DNA from: an uncultured Crocinitomix sp. | GTDB taxonomy: Bacteria; Bacteroidota; Bacteroidia; Flavobacteriales_D; Crocinitomicaceae | Assembly: GCA_937136425.1 (NCBI GenBank) | Contig: CAKZON010000106.1 | Location: 1 to 43,254, forward strand | Length of the DNA stretch: 43,254 bases | Direction of reading: 5' to 3' | In this document: one piece after another, positions 1-8,431 of the stretch | Position numbering within the stretch: position 1 is the stretch's first letter | Layout: each line of letters opens with the position of its first letter | Program-made: the position numbers and the translations under genes | Notes under the pieces: model-generated | Told to the model about the DNA's origin: nothing | The model's input: the letters and a program-made list of their open reading frames with translations, nothing else | Database searches by the model: none

Positions 1-446
1 GTTCCACAACCATAATCAAAAACCGTTTGCCCTTCGAAGTTTAAACGCTGCATTTGTTTCATCATCATGTATGTAGTAGCATGGTGTCCTGTTCCAAAAG
101 ACATTTGTGGTTGAATAGTAATCACCATACTTTGTGAATATTCACCTTTATGAAAAGGGGCTATAATTGCCAATTTATCTTCTACAAATACTGGATCAAA
201 GTTTTTTTCCCACTCGGCGTTCCAATTCTCATCTTGAATGGTTTTAAACTTTATTTCCGTTATCGCTTCTAAATTAGAATATTCCTGAATCAGTTCCTCA
301 GAAAAGTCATTTTCTGGAATATAACTCTGTAAACCCGTTTTGGTTTCAACAAAACTTTCAAATCCTTTCTCTGCTAGGTTTGAAACCATTATATCACGCC
401 ACGGGTCAACTTGATTAAATGTTATGGAAAGTTCTATATAATTCAT
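1..446 (-). CDS. prmA: Ribosomal protein L11 methyltransferase, 3' part outside window
   Basis: PrmA uses S-adenosylmethionine to methylate ribosomal protein L11 in the cytosol. About 148 N-terminal codons are present and the rest lies off the left edge. The family signature SFGTGHHATT is visible, followed by the first SAM-binding segment VFDYGCGT at the edge. The start MNYIELSI is at 446. Its ATG overlaps the TGA of the upstream tpiA in an ATGA junction, so the two genes are probably translationally coupled. This gene is last in the visible order DUF1599, DoxX-like, tpiA, prmA, a block I recognise from other Bacteroidota. The identification rests on motif and neighbourhood together. Confidence 0.93.
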   Translation of the reverse strand, partial: MNYIELSITFNQVDPWRDIMVSNLAEKGFESFVETKTGLQSYIPENDFSEELIQEYSNLEAITEIKFKTIQDENWNAEWEKNFDPVFVEDKLAIIAPFHKGEYSQSMVITIQPQMSFGTGHHATTYMMMKQMQRLNFEGQTVFDYGCG

Positions 447-1204
447 TCAAATGCGTTTGCAATTGTCAAAAAACTATCTGCTTTAAGAGATGCTCCTCCA
501 ATTAATCCACCATCAATATCTGCTTGAGAAAAAAGTTCTTTTGCATTTTCAGCATTACAACTTCCTCCATACAAAATACCCACTTTATTCGCCACTTTTT
601 CGTCATATTGACTTGCAATTCTTGAACGAATCAAATGATGAATTTCTTGCGCTTGTTCAGAGCTTGCTGTTTTACCTGTACCAATTGCCCAAATAGGTTC
701 GTAAGCAATAATTATTTTAGATATTTCCTCTGGTTTCAATTTAAAAAGACTGTCATGAATTTGCTTCATGATAAACTCTTTATACACATTACTATCACGC
801 ACTTGCAATTGTTCACCACAACAAAATATTGGAGTAATGTCGTTTTTTAGCAAGGCCTTAACTTTTTTAGAAAGCATAGAGTAATCTTCATTGAAATTAT
901 CGCGTCTTTCAGAGTGACCGACAATTCCGTATTTAACTCCCAAGCTTTTTAGCTGAGTTGGTGATACTTCTCCCGTATAGGCTCCATGATCTAAAAAGAA
1001 ATTATTTTGAGAACCTAATTGTACCCATTCTTGATCTTTAAGCACTTCGGCAAATGCACTCAAATATGGTGCTGGTGGACAAATAATTAATTCTACATCT
1101 GCATTAAACTGTTCTTTCTGCGCCATTAAATCTTTCAAAAGCGTTTTTGCTTCTGAATAATTCAGGTTCATTTTCCAGTTTCCAGCAACTATTTTTCGTG
1201 TCAT
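443..1204 (-). CDS. tpiA: Triose-phosphate isomerase
   Basis: This enzyme interconverts dihydroxyacetone phosphate and glyceraldehyde 3-phosphate in glycolysis and gluconeogenesis. At 253 residues it has the normal family length. Visible catalytic elements are N9 and K11 in GNWKMN, His97 in GHSERR, Glu169 in AYEPIWAIGTGK (which also carries the mobile loop 6), and the phosphate-binding GGS and GGASL segments near the C-terminus. The start codon directly follows the TAA of the DoxX-like gene (TAAATG). The end overlaps the prmA start by 4 bp. It therefore appears to be an internal operon gene without its own promoter. Confidence 0.98.
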   Translation of the reverse strand: MTRKIVAGNWKMNLNYSEAKTLLKDLMAQKEQFNADVELIICPPAPYLSAFAEVLKDQEWVQLGSQNNFFLDHGAYTGEVSPTQLKSLGVKYGIVGHSERRDNFNEDYSMLSKKVKALLKNDITPIFCCGEQLQVRDSNVYKEFIMKQIHDSLFKLKPEEISKIIIAYEPIWAIGTGKTASSEQAQEIHHLIRSRIASQYDEKVANKVGILYGGSCNAENAKELFSQADIDGGLIGGASLKADSFLTIANAFE

Positions 1205-2986
1205 TTAGTCTTGTTTTGTATTTATATATTCCGAGTAGATGTCTTCAAAATCTTCGACACTTCTACTAGGCCATTTATCCATTATTACTCCTTTTTTCAA
1301 AAGAACAAGTCCTGGATTTGATCGAACAATAATTTTAACCTCTACTCCATCAAATGCTAGGAATGTGGCATCAAAATCATGTTTTTGTTTAAATGCTTCC
1401 ACTTCATCTCCTCCTGAAGGACATAGGACAAAGAATGGGATATTGTTTTCTTTTGCCCCCTCTAAGATGCTTTTAAATGCCGGCATACTTCCTTCATTCA
1501 CCAATTTCAAATCACGAATTGTCATTAAGAACATATTGTCCGCTGAAATTAGATATTGAGTAAGGTCTAACGAGAATTTTGTAGCTGGATCAATCAAGCC
1601 AGTATAACTCCCCTTTTTGGTATAGGTAGAATCAGGATAATAAAGTGTGTCATATTCAATCAAAGGAATAGTGTCTACACCATATTCAGAAGCCAATAGT
1701 AATTTATCTTCATAATAATTCATATAATCCGATTGGATTACAGAATCTATATAAGGGTTTAATTTATCTTCTTCAGACAATTGCTCAAAACCAATTGCCG
1801 CAGAAAAATCCTGGATACTGTGAGGGGTCCCAGGTACAATAACCTTCTTAGTTCGATCTTTATAAACGTATGTATTTGTATCTCCATAAACTTCCCATTG
1901 ATCCAATGCAAAAGTATCTACCCCACCAGTCACTTTATTATCATATAATAATACAAACTCTGCAACCTCATTCACTCCATCTTTCATTTTCTCATTAATG
2001 TCACTTCCTATTGCATAAGGACGATAATCCTTAATTGGTAGATAATTAACAGTATATAAACTAAACAGGAATGAAATGAAAGTGACAAACATGGCCATTT
2101 TCCAAGCTTTACCAATTTTACCAATATTCAAATTAGCCATAACAAAGGCACCCAATAGTGCAATTAGCGTAAAGAATATTGGGAACATCCAACCGAAAAC
2201 CCAAGAGAAAAAGATGACAACTACAATAGAAGCCGGAACCATAATCCAGTTTTCTTTTACAGTGTTTAATTTAATTTTCCATTGATTAACAAAGATGATG
2301 ATGCACAAGTAGAATAAAACTAAGTCTTTCCAAAATGATTCGAGCGGTGTTAATGACCTTCCTACCGATCCACGCAAAGCATCCCCAAAGCAACCGCAAT
2401 CAGTAACACATTGTCGCCCAAATTCAGCTCCTGTAGCTCCAGCCAATTCTTGTTGAATATTGCATGAATAAGTATACCATGTTAACCAAGTAAAAAAGAT
2501 CATCATTATAATCAATGACCATGATGCCAGTTTAATTTTACCACCTAGAATTACAGCTGCACCTAGAACAATTTCAACAACGCATACGAAAACAGAAATG
2601 TAGATTGCATAGTCGTGAAAATTAGCAAAAAATGGAAAATCATAGGCTAGCCCTGCTGGTTCAAAATACTCTTCTAGTTTAAAGGCAAAACCCCACGGGT
2701 CATTTGCTTTCACTAAACCTGACACGATAAAAAGCCCTCCTACTAATGCACGTGCAACGTAAGAAAAAAGCAACATCCCTTTCAATATTGCCAGAGTAAA
2801 AAGTGTTATTGCAATTAAAGCAAAACCGCTTAATTTCATTATAAAGGCTCCGCCTTCTGTACTTGCATGAAAACCTTTTGCAATTAACACAACGGCTGTT
2901 ATGTTTAACGCAATGGCTACAATATTCAAAATCAAAGATCGGCCAATAATATCGAGCTTTGAATTTCTAAGTCTCATTTCATTCAT
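1205..2986 (-). CDS. DoxX/MauE-like membrane protein with C-terminal thioredoxin-like domain (BT_3928-type)
   Basis: A 593-residue inner-membrane protein. The N-terminal half has several hydrophobic helices with a DoxX-type segment (RALVGGLFIVSGLVKANDP) and a Cys cluster VTDCGCFGD that resembles the CGCFG motif of MauE-like proteins. Further membrane helices follow (roughly residues 225-320), then a soluble C-terminal half of about 270 residues. Its last 110 residues look like a thioredoxin fold (FFVLCPSGGDEVEAFKQ, then a strand pattern near LVLLKKGVIMDKW) but have no CxxC pair. I recall this family as lying beside tpiA in Bacteroidota. A role in envelope redox or respiratory chemistry is plausible from the DoxX/MauE relationship but is inference; the substrate is unknown. 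Confidence 0.8.
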   Translation of the reverse strand: MNEMRLRNSKLDIIGRSLILNIVAIALNITAVVLIAKGFHASTEGGAFIMKLSGFALIAITLFTLAILKGMLLFSYVARALVGGLFIVSGLVKANDPWGFAFKLEEYFEPAGLAYDFPFFANFHDYAIYISVFVCVVEIVLGAAVILGGKIKLASWSLIIMMIFFTWLTWYTYSCNIQQELAGATGAEFGRQCVTDCGCFGDALRGSVGRSLTPLESFWKDLVLFYLCIIIFVNQWKIKLNTVKENWIMVPASIVVVIFFSWVFGWMFPIFFTLIALLGAFVMANLNIGKIGKAWKMAMFVTFISFLFSLYTVNYLPIKDYRPYAIGSDINEKMKDGVNEVAEFVLLYDNKVTGGVDTFALDQWEVYGDTNTYVYKDRTKKVIVPGTPHSIQDFSAAIGFEQLSEEDKLNPYIDSVIQSDYMNYYEDKLLLASEYGVDTIPLIEYDTLYYPDSTYTKKGSYTGLIDPATKFSLDLTQYLISADNMFLMTIRDLKLVNEGSMPAFKSILEGAKENNIPFFVLCPSGGDEVEAFKQKHDFDATFLAFDGVEVKIIVRSNPGLVLLKKGVIMDKWPSRSVEDFEDIYSEYINTKQD

Positions 2987-3054
2987 GGTGTGGATTTTCT
3001 TGTCAAGGTATTGCTTTTTTAAGGACCTAATTCGTTTTTAACAGATTGCTAACA

Positions 3055-3594
3055 TCATTTTTCTTCGTCAAATTTTATCAATGCAAAAACCGCATAATTC
3101 AACATATCCAAATAATTGGCATCAATTCCTTCTGAAATCAATGTTTCCCCCTGATTATCTTCAATTTGTTTGGTACGAAGAATTTTCATCATAATAAGAT
3201 CTGTTAAAGAACTAATACGCATGTCACGCCAAGCCTCTCCATAATCATGATTTTTTTTCTCCATCAGTTCGAAAGATATTTTTGTTTTGGCGTCATATCT
3301 TTCCACGGCTTCTTCTACATCCATCTCTTCTGCTTTTGTTCCTAACTCTAATTGAACTAGTCCCATTACGCAATAATTAACGATCGCTACAAATTCATCC
3401 TCTATATCTTCTCCAACCTTATTTACACCCGTTTCCTGAATGGTTCTGATGCGTTGGGCTTTAATAAATAACTGATCAGTCAAAGAACTCACGCGTAAAA
3501 TTCGCCATGCTGTTCCGTAATCCTTTCCTTTTTTTTCAAAAATGGACCGACATTTCAGAATTACTTTTCTATATTGCTCTGCCGTTTTGTGCAT
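3055..3594 (-). CDS. DUF1599 family protein, internally duplicated
   Basis: A 179-residue soluble protein of the DUF1599 family (nucleotide-modification-associated domain 1), biochemical role not established. Two copies of one module are obvious: KGKDYGTAWRILRVSSLTDQ near the start and KNHDYGEAWRDMRISSLTDL in the second half, each followed by a helical stretch. I chose the ATG at 3594 (MHKTAEQYRK). The reading frame stays open further upstream, but that extension overlaps folP on the other strand and does not look like the family. It begins only 22 bp from folP on the opposite strand and heads the operon leading to tpiA and prmA. Confidence 0.85.
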   Translation of the reverse strand: MHKTAEQYRKVILKCRSIFEKKGKDYGTAWRILRVSSLTDQLFIKAQRIRTIQETGVNKVGEDIEDEFVAIVNYCVMGLVQLELGTKAEEMDVEEAVERYDAKTKISFELMEKKNHDYGEAWRDMRISSLTDLIMMKILRTKQIEDNQGETLISEGIDANYLDMLNYAVFALIKFDEEK

Positions 3595-3616
3595 TAAAAT
3601 AAATCTATTTTTAGCT

Positions 3617-4489
3617 GTGAAAGATACGCTTTTTTCATCAAAATTAAGGTTTAATACCAAAGGTATTTTAAGGGAGTTCCCAAACCCTATTGTCATGGGC
3701 ATATTAAATGCCACTCCTGACAGTTTTTACGGAGACAGCAGAGTTAATAGTTTAGAGGCCGCTTTAGGCAAAGCCGAGCAAATGATAAACGAAGGAGCTT
3801 CCATTATTGATATTGGTGGTTATTCATCTCGTCCTGGCGCAGCAGAAGTTTCTGAAAAAGAAGAAATTCAAAGGACAACTGGTTTAATTTCAAAAATTAA
3901 ATCCGCACATCCTGAAACACTTATTTCAATTGATACTTTTAGAAGCAAAGTTGCGCAAGAAGCAATAAATAGCGGAGCCGATTTAATCAACGACATTTCA
4001 GGGGGACAGCTCGATCCTGAAATCTTTGAAACGGCTGCCCAAAATAAATGTCCTTATATTTTAATGCATATGCGTGGTACTCCAGCAACCATGATGGAAA
4101 TGTGCCATTATAACCATTTAATTAAAGACATAATTCTTTATTTCTCGAAGCAAGTCAATAAAGCTCAAAAAGCGGGAATAATGGACATTATAATTGATCC
4201 TGGATTTGGTTTTAGCAAAACATTAGATCAAAATTATGAACTACTCGAGCAACTAGATTTGTTAGATGTAATTGGCCTACCAATTTTAGTAGGTGTTTCA
4301 CGAAAATCAATGATTTACAAAGCATTAAACACGAGCCCAGAGGAGAGTTTAAATGGAACAACGGCGCTTAACATGGTGGCTCTGCAAAAAGGTGCAAAAA
4401 TATTGCGTGTACATGATGTTAAGGCCGCTAGCGAAGCAATCACTTTACATCAAAAGCTAGGCACGAATCACGAAGACGCGAAAACTTAA
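3617..4489 (+). CDS. folP: Dihydropteroate synthase
   Basis: FolP condenses 6-hydroxymethyl-dihydropterin diphosphate with p-aminobenzoate in folate synthesis. The 290-residue product shows the full set of TIM-barrel motifs: MGILNATPDSF, IIDIGGYSSRPGA, ISIDTFR, INDISGG, LMHMRGTP, IIDPGFGFSKT and GVSRKSMI. I chose the GTG at 3617 because VKDTLFSSKLRFNTKG matches the usual N-terminal strand of Bacteroidota FolP. An in-frame start at 3542 would overlap the divergent DUF1599 gene. The last nine residues form a hydrophilic tail whose codons overlap the convergent DUF1573 gene by 33 bp. No FolK domain is fused. Confidence 0.95.
   Translation: MKDTLFSSKLRFNTKGILREFPNPIVMGILNATPDSFYGDSRVNSLEAALGKAEQMINEGASIIDIGGYSSRPGAAEVSEKEEIQRTTGLISKIKSAHPETLISIDTFRSKVAQEAINSGADLINDISGGQLDPEIFETAAQNKCPYILMHMRGTPATMMEMCHYNHLIKDIILYFSKQVNKAQKAGIMDIIIDPGFGFSKTLDQNYELLEQLDLLDVIGLPILVGVSRKSMIYKALNTSPEESLNGTTALNMVALQKGAKILRVHDVKAASEAITLHQKLGTNHEDAKT
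3658..3684 (-). promoter_or_regulatory. Candidate Bacteroidota promoter for the DUF1599-tpiA-prmA operon
   Basis: On the minus strand, TTTG at 3684-3681 is followed after 15 bp by TACCTTTG at 3665-3658, an exact match to the -7 consensus TAnnTTTG. Spacing is a little short compared with the usual 17 or more. It lies inside the folP coding region, as it would have to, because only 22 bp separate the two divergent genes. Transcription would start about 55 bp upstream of the DUF1599 ATG. Confidence 0.4.
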
Positions 4490-4825
4490 TTTTTTATTTT
4501 TAGTCGCATTCGAAATAATCTCGATTTTTCGACTTTGGAAACCAAATTTTCCTTTGGTATCAAACGACAAGTGGATAGTCCCTTTTTGATTGGGTAAGAT
4601 TGGGGCTGTCGGGAAAGTAATTTTTGTGCAAGAGCATGCGACCTTATAATCTGATATTACAAGTGGTTCATCTCCAACATTTGTAAAGGAGAAGTCATGC
4701 TCTAAGACCACACCTTCATTCACATCTGTAAAATCATGGTTACGGTCTAAAAAAGAGAATTCCGCACCACTCCTAAAAGTGAATGCGGAACTCAACGCTA
4801 TTATGATCGCAAAAAATAGCCTCAT
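4457..4825 (-). CDS. Exported DUF1573 protein, third and shortest copy
   Basis: A 122-residue protein with a short N-terminal signal-like helix (MRLFFAIIIALSSAFTF) followed by one DUF1573 immunoglobulin-like domain. It shares the FTNVGDEPLVIS and ACSCT segments with its two upstream neighbours but lacks their CTVP-x-C insertion, so it keeps only one Cys pair. The ATG shares a base with the stop of the preceding gene (TAATG), indicating coupling. Its 3' end runs antisense into the end of folP for 33 bp. DUF1573 proteins are common in Bacteroidota envelopes; no reaction is known. Confidence 0.82.
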   Translation of the reverse strand: MRLFFAIIIALSSAFTFRSGAEFSFLDRNHDFTDVNEGVVLEHDFSFTNVGDEPLVISDYKVACSCTKITFPTAPILPNQKGTIHLSFDTKGKFGFQSRKIEIISNATKNKKLSFRVFVIRA

Positions 4826-5262
4826 TAATTCGTTGGCGGAACAGTTTCCGTAACAGGTTTAGCTTTTACACTTCCTTTAATTTTCACCACTTTAGATGGT
4901 GAGTTTACTGCGTTTGAAGTAATTGTAACCGACTTATGGAATGGACCCGGTCGTTTAGTATCATACTTCACTGTAATTTCAGCTGATGCTCCAGGAGCAA
5001 TTGGCTGTTGAGGACATGAAGGCACAGTACACCCACAAGACCCTTTACATAAAGAAATAATTAGCGGAGCATTACCCACATTTGTAATTGTAAACACACA
5101 AGTTCCATTGCCCGCATAATCAACGGTACCGTAATCGTGAATGTCTTTATCAATTTGCATCACTGGTCCATCTTGTGATCCTGCAACTACTGGTTGTCCT
5201 TCTTGAGCAAAGTTAAACATTGCTACCAAAATCAGACTTAGTGTTAATACTGCTTTTTTCAT
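4825..5262 (-). CDS. Exported DUF1573 protein, second copy
   Basis: A 145-residue secreted or periplasmic protein with a signal peptide ending near FNFAQ and one DUF1573 domain. Core motifs are DIHDYGTVDYAGNGTC, ITNVGNAPLIIS and CKGSCGCTVPSC, giving four clustered Cys that could form disulfides or bind metal (inference). It is close to the 5302-5778 copy, and the DNA encoding the Cys cluster (about 5031-5104 against 5524-5597) is nearly identical, which points to a fairly recent tandem duplication. A gap of 39 bp separates it from the upstream copy and a 1-bp overlap links it to the downstream one, so the three probably form one operon. Confidence 0.88.
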   Translation of the reverse strand: MKKAVLTLSLILVAMFNFAQEGQPVVAGSQDGPVMQIDKDIHDYGTVDYAGNGTCVFTITNVGNAPLIISLCKGSCGCTVPSCPQQPIAPGASAEITVKYDTKRPGPFHKSVTITSNAVNSPSKVVKIKGSVKAKPVTETVPPTN

Positions 5263-5301
5263 TTTCTTTTAATTTTTATTGATTTTATACTCTCTATATA
5301 A

Positions 5302-5778
5302 TTAGTTTAATACTGGCCCTCCAGTACTAGTTGGAGCTCCACCAGCTGGCTTAGCTTTAACTTTTCCTTTAATACGTACAACTTTTCTTGGTGCATTTAC
5401 AGCATTAGAAGTAATTGTAACTGTTTTATTAATCAAACCAACTCTTTTTGTATCATATCTTACACTTACTTCTGTTGAAGCTCCTGGTGCAATTGGCTCT
5501 TTTGTACATACAGGTACAGTACATCCACAAGATCCTTTACATAAAGAAATAATTAAAGGTGCATTTCCTGTATTTGTAATTGTAAAAACACAAGTACCAT
5601 CAGCCCCTTGATCAATTTCACCATAATCATGAAATTCTTTATCTACTGAGATTTTTGGTCCATCTGTTGGTTCCTCTTGTTCTGTTACTGTAATTTCTCC
5701 AGTAGTTTGAGCAAATGCTCCATTCATTCCAATTGTTGCAATGATTAATAAGCTTAAAGTAAAGACTAATTTTTTCAT
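5302..5778 (-). CDS. Exported DUF1573 protein, first copy
   Basis: A 158-residue protein with a clear signal peptide (MKKLVFTLSLLIIATIG, cleavage near GAFAQ) and one DUF1573 domain carrying DKEFHDYGEIDQG, ITNTGNAPLIIS and CKGSCGCTVPVC. The ATG at 5778 is preferred over one 24 codons upstream because it starts exactly at the signal peptide and is preceded by an A-rich, SD-less leader typical of the phylum. The C-terminus is a Gly/Pro/Thr-rich tail. It is the promoter-proximal member of the three-gene DUF1573 operon. The function of this domain is unknown. Confidence 0.88.
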   Translation of the reverse strand: MKKLVFTLSLLIIATIGMNGAFAQTTGEITVTEQEEPTDGPKISVDKEFHDYGEIDQGADGTCVFTITNTGNAPLIISLCKGSCGCTVPVCTKEPIAPGASTEVSVRYDTKRVGLINKTVTITSNAVNAPRKVVRIKGKVKAKPAGGAPTSTGGPVLN

Positions 5779-6221
5779 ATTTTTAAATTTAATAAGTTTC
5801 AATTCTGTTAATGTTTTCAAATATAGAAAAGCTTCTTTAAAATAAAACAAAGTTTAACAGAACATTAACAAAACGATTTTTTCCTGTATTCGTTGCTTAC
5901 AAACAGTAAAAGCAAAAGCCTTGCCAAAGTTTCTAATCCATTACTTTTACTTTATAAGCTACTACAATTCAATCCATCATGTTAAATGAACAAACGTATA
6001 AGATGAAGAAAAGATTCATTCTATTCCTACTAAAACGTTTTCTATCGATCAAATAGATTTCCTCCTACTGTTTCCTAATTGTTAAAAAAAGCGTTATATC
6101 TTTTTTTTGAAAAACAATTCATAAGTCCGCAATTGTTATATCTTTATATAAAGGTTATTCTATGTAAGCCTAAGGTTAAAGAATAGTCTATGCTACAATT
6201 TATAGAGAGAAAATAGTTTTG
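5779..6221. other. Intergenic region between the divergent DUF1573 operon and recQ
   Basis: A 443-bp AT-rich stretch without a credible reading frame. It must hold divergent promoters, but I found no exact TTG...TAnnTTTG pair on either strand. Near matches are TATCTTTT at 6097 and TATCTTTA at 6139, both facing recQ. The only repeat I noticed is GTTATATCTTT in two copies. Confidence 0.5.
6093..6145 (+). repeat. Direct repeat GTTATATCTTT, two copies 42 bp apart, upstream of recQ
   Basis: Identical 11-mers sit at 6093-6103 and 6135-6145, start to start 42 bp, close to four helical turns. Each contains a near -7 element (TATCTTT). They could be two start sites, a binding-site pair, or chance in AT-rich DNA. 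Confidence 0.45.
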
Positions 6222-8405
6222 ATGATCACGAAAAATCCAACCAGATTAAAAGATTCTTTAAAAAAGTATTTCGGTTTTAACGAATTTAAAGGAGAGCAAG
6301 AGCCTATTATAGCAAATGTACTGGCAGGTAAAAACACATTTGTCATAATGCCTACAGGTGGAGGAAAATCTCTCTGTTACCAATTACCGGCATTAATTTC
6401 TAGCGGAACAGCAATTGTCGTTTCTCCATTAATTGCTTTAATGAAGAATCAAGTTGATGCTATAAGACATGTGAGTGATTCAGACTCTGTAGCACATTTT
6501 TTAAACTCCTCTCTTACCAAAACAGAAGTTAAACAGGTTAAGGATGATATTACCACTGGTAAAACTAAATTGCTTTATGTGGCACCAGAATCATTAACGA
6601 AAAAAGAAAATATTGAGTTTTTAACTGGTGTAGAAATTTCATTTTTCGCCATTGATGAAGCCCATTGCATATCAGAATGGGGACATGATTTCCGTCCTGA
6701 ATATAGACGCTTGCGTGAAATTTTTCAGGCAATTAGTAATGTTCCAATTATTGCATTAACTGCAACTGCCACTCCTAAGGTGCAGCATGACATCCAGAAA
6801 AACTTGCAAATGCTGGATGCTACTATTTTTAAAATGTCATTTAATAGGGATAACCTATTTTATGAAGTTCGGCCCAAAAAGGATGTCGAAAAAAATATTA
6901 TCCGCTTTATTAAGGAACGATCCGTTAAATCAGGTATTATATATTGTTTAAGTAGAAAGAAAGTTGAAGAGATTGCGGAAATATTACAAATTAACGGAAT
7001 TAATGCTCTTCCTTATCATGCGGGCTTAGAATCTAGTGCTCGAGCAAGGCATCAAGACATGTTTTTGATGGAGGAAGCGGATGTAATTGTTGCAACCATT
7101 GCATTTGGAATGGGAATTGACAAACCAGATGTACGTTTTGTGATTCACCATGACATTCCAAAAAGTTTAGAGAGCTATTATCAAGAAACTGGAAGAGCTG
7201 GAAGAGATGGTGGCGAAGGTCATTGTTTAACCTTTTATAGCTATAAAGACATTGAGAAACTTGAAAAGTTTTTACATGGAAAACCAATCGCCGAACAAGA
7301 AATCGGGCGCCAATTATTGCATGAGATAGTGTCTTATGCCGAAACTTCGGTTTGTCGTAGAAAGTATATACTACATTATTTTGGTGAACGATTTGCCGAA
7401 GAGAAGTGTTCTGAAATGTGTGACAACTGTAAAAACCCACGCGAAAAGTTTGAAGGAATGAACGAAGTTCAATTATTCCTTAAGGCCGTGGATCAATTAA
7501 AAGAATCGCAAAAAGCAAAATACATCTGCAATTATTTAATTGGAAATGACACGCAAGAGACGCGTTCTTATAAACATGATCAACTTGAGACGTTTGGAGC
7601 AGGAAAAGAGCATGATTTTTTATTCTGGAATGCTGTCTCTAGACAATGTTTGGTACATGACTTTCTATTTAAAGAGATTGAATCATACGGAACATTAAAA
7701 TTAACTGAAGAAGGACGTCAATTTATTGAAAAGCCTTATTCCTTTAAACTTTTAAAAGAACACGACTACTCTTCTGAAGAGAGTCATACTGTTATACAAA
7801 AAGGTGGAAACACAACAGATGAGCAATTGTTTAAAATGTTGATGGATCTGCGAAAAAGAATATCGAAAGAGAAAAATGTTCCTCCATTTGTAATATTCCA
7901 AGAACCGTCGCTAATTGACATGACAATTCAGTACCCTATTAACTTAGAAGAATTGGCTAATATAGTTGGTGTTGGTGTTGGGAAAGCCTCTCGTTATGGC
8001 AAACCATTTATTGAAATGATTGCGAAATATGTAGAGGACAATGACATAGAACGTGCGCAAGATTTTGTTGTTAAATCTGTTGTTAATAAATCGGTATTAA
8101 AAGTTCACATTATTCAAAATGTTGACCGCAAAATGCCGCTAGAAGACATTGCTTCATCAAAAGGAAAAACTGTTGATGAAATTATTACTGAGATTGAAGG
8201 TATTGTAAGCTCAGGAACAAAAATGAATATTGATTATTACATTAACGACCAGTTGGATGAGGATGATCAAGAAGATATTTATGACTATTTCTTAGAAGCA
8301 GAATCTGACAAATTAGAAGCTGCATTTGAAGAGTTTGATGGCGATTATGAAGAGGAACAACTTCGATTAATGCGCATCAAGTTTATGAGTGAAATGGCCA
8401 ATTAA
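6222..8405 (+). CDS. recQ: ATP-dependent DNA helicase RecQ
   Basis: A 727-residue 3'-5' superfamily 2 DNA helicase acting in recombination and fork repair. Domains in order: helicase core with Walker A MPTGGGKS (Lys49), DEAH box plus aromatic loop DEAHCISEWGHDFRPEY, motif III LTATAT, motif VI QETGRAGRDG; RecQ-Ct zinc cluster (CRRKYILHYFGE ... EMCDNC); winged helix; HRDC domain around residues 535-605 (FKMLMDLRKRISKEKNVPPF, VGVGVGKASRYG); and a C-terminal extension with an HTH_40-like segment (MPLEDIASSKGKTVDEIITEI) and an acidic tail. I chose ATG 6222 over the adjacent in-frame TTG at 6219. The gene stands alone, convergent with the next minus-strand gene. Confidence 0.97.
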   Translation: MITKNPTRLKDSLKKYFGFNEFKGEQEPIIANVLAGKNTFVIMPTGGGKSLCYQLPALISSGTAIVVSPLIALMKNQVDAIRHVSDSDSVAHFLNSSLTKTEVKQVKDDITTGKTKLLYVAPESLTKKENIEFLTGVEISFFAIDEAHCISEWGHDFRPEYRRLREIFQAISNVPIIALTATATPKVQHDIQKNLQMLDATIFKMSFNRDNLFYEVRPKKDVEKNIIRFIKERSVKSGIIYCLSRKKVEEIAEILQINGINALPYHAGLESSARARHQDMFLMEEADVIVATIAFGMGIDKPDVRFVIHHDIPKSLESYYQETGRAGRDGGEGHCLTFYSYKDIEKLEKFLHGKPIAEQEIGRQLLHEIVSYAETSVCRRKYILHYFGERFAEEKCSEMCDNCKNPREKFEGMNEVQLFLKAVDQLKESQKAKYICNYLIGNDTQETRSYKHDQLETFGAGKEHDFLFWNAVSRQCLVHDFLFKEIESYGTLKLTEEGRQFIEKPYSFKLLKEHDYSSEESHTVIQKGGNTTDEQLFKMLMDLRKRISKEKNVPPFVIFQEPSLIDMTIQYPINLEELANIVGVGVGKASRYGKPFIEMIAKYVEDNDIERAQDFVVKSVVNKSVLKVHIIQNVDRKMPLEDIASSKGKTVDEIITEIEGIVSSGTKMNIDYYINDQLDEDDQEDIYDYFLEAESDKLEAAFEEFDGDYEEEQLRLMRIKFMSEMAN

Positions 8406-8431
8406 ACATCACAAACTAAACGGATGCTGAT

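Noticed and set aside
5848..5873. Promoter CAAAGTTTA with CAA upstream for the DUF1573 operon
   Set aside because: The -7 box has the wrong internal spacing and the -33 box would be only 12 bp away.
7033..7440. Minus-strand frame inside recQ
   Set aside because: Fully antisense to the conserved helicase motifs; a shadow.
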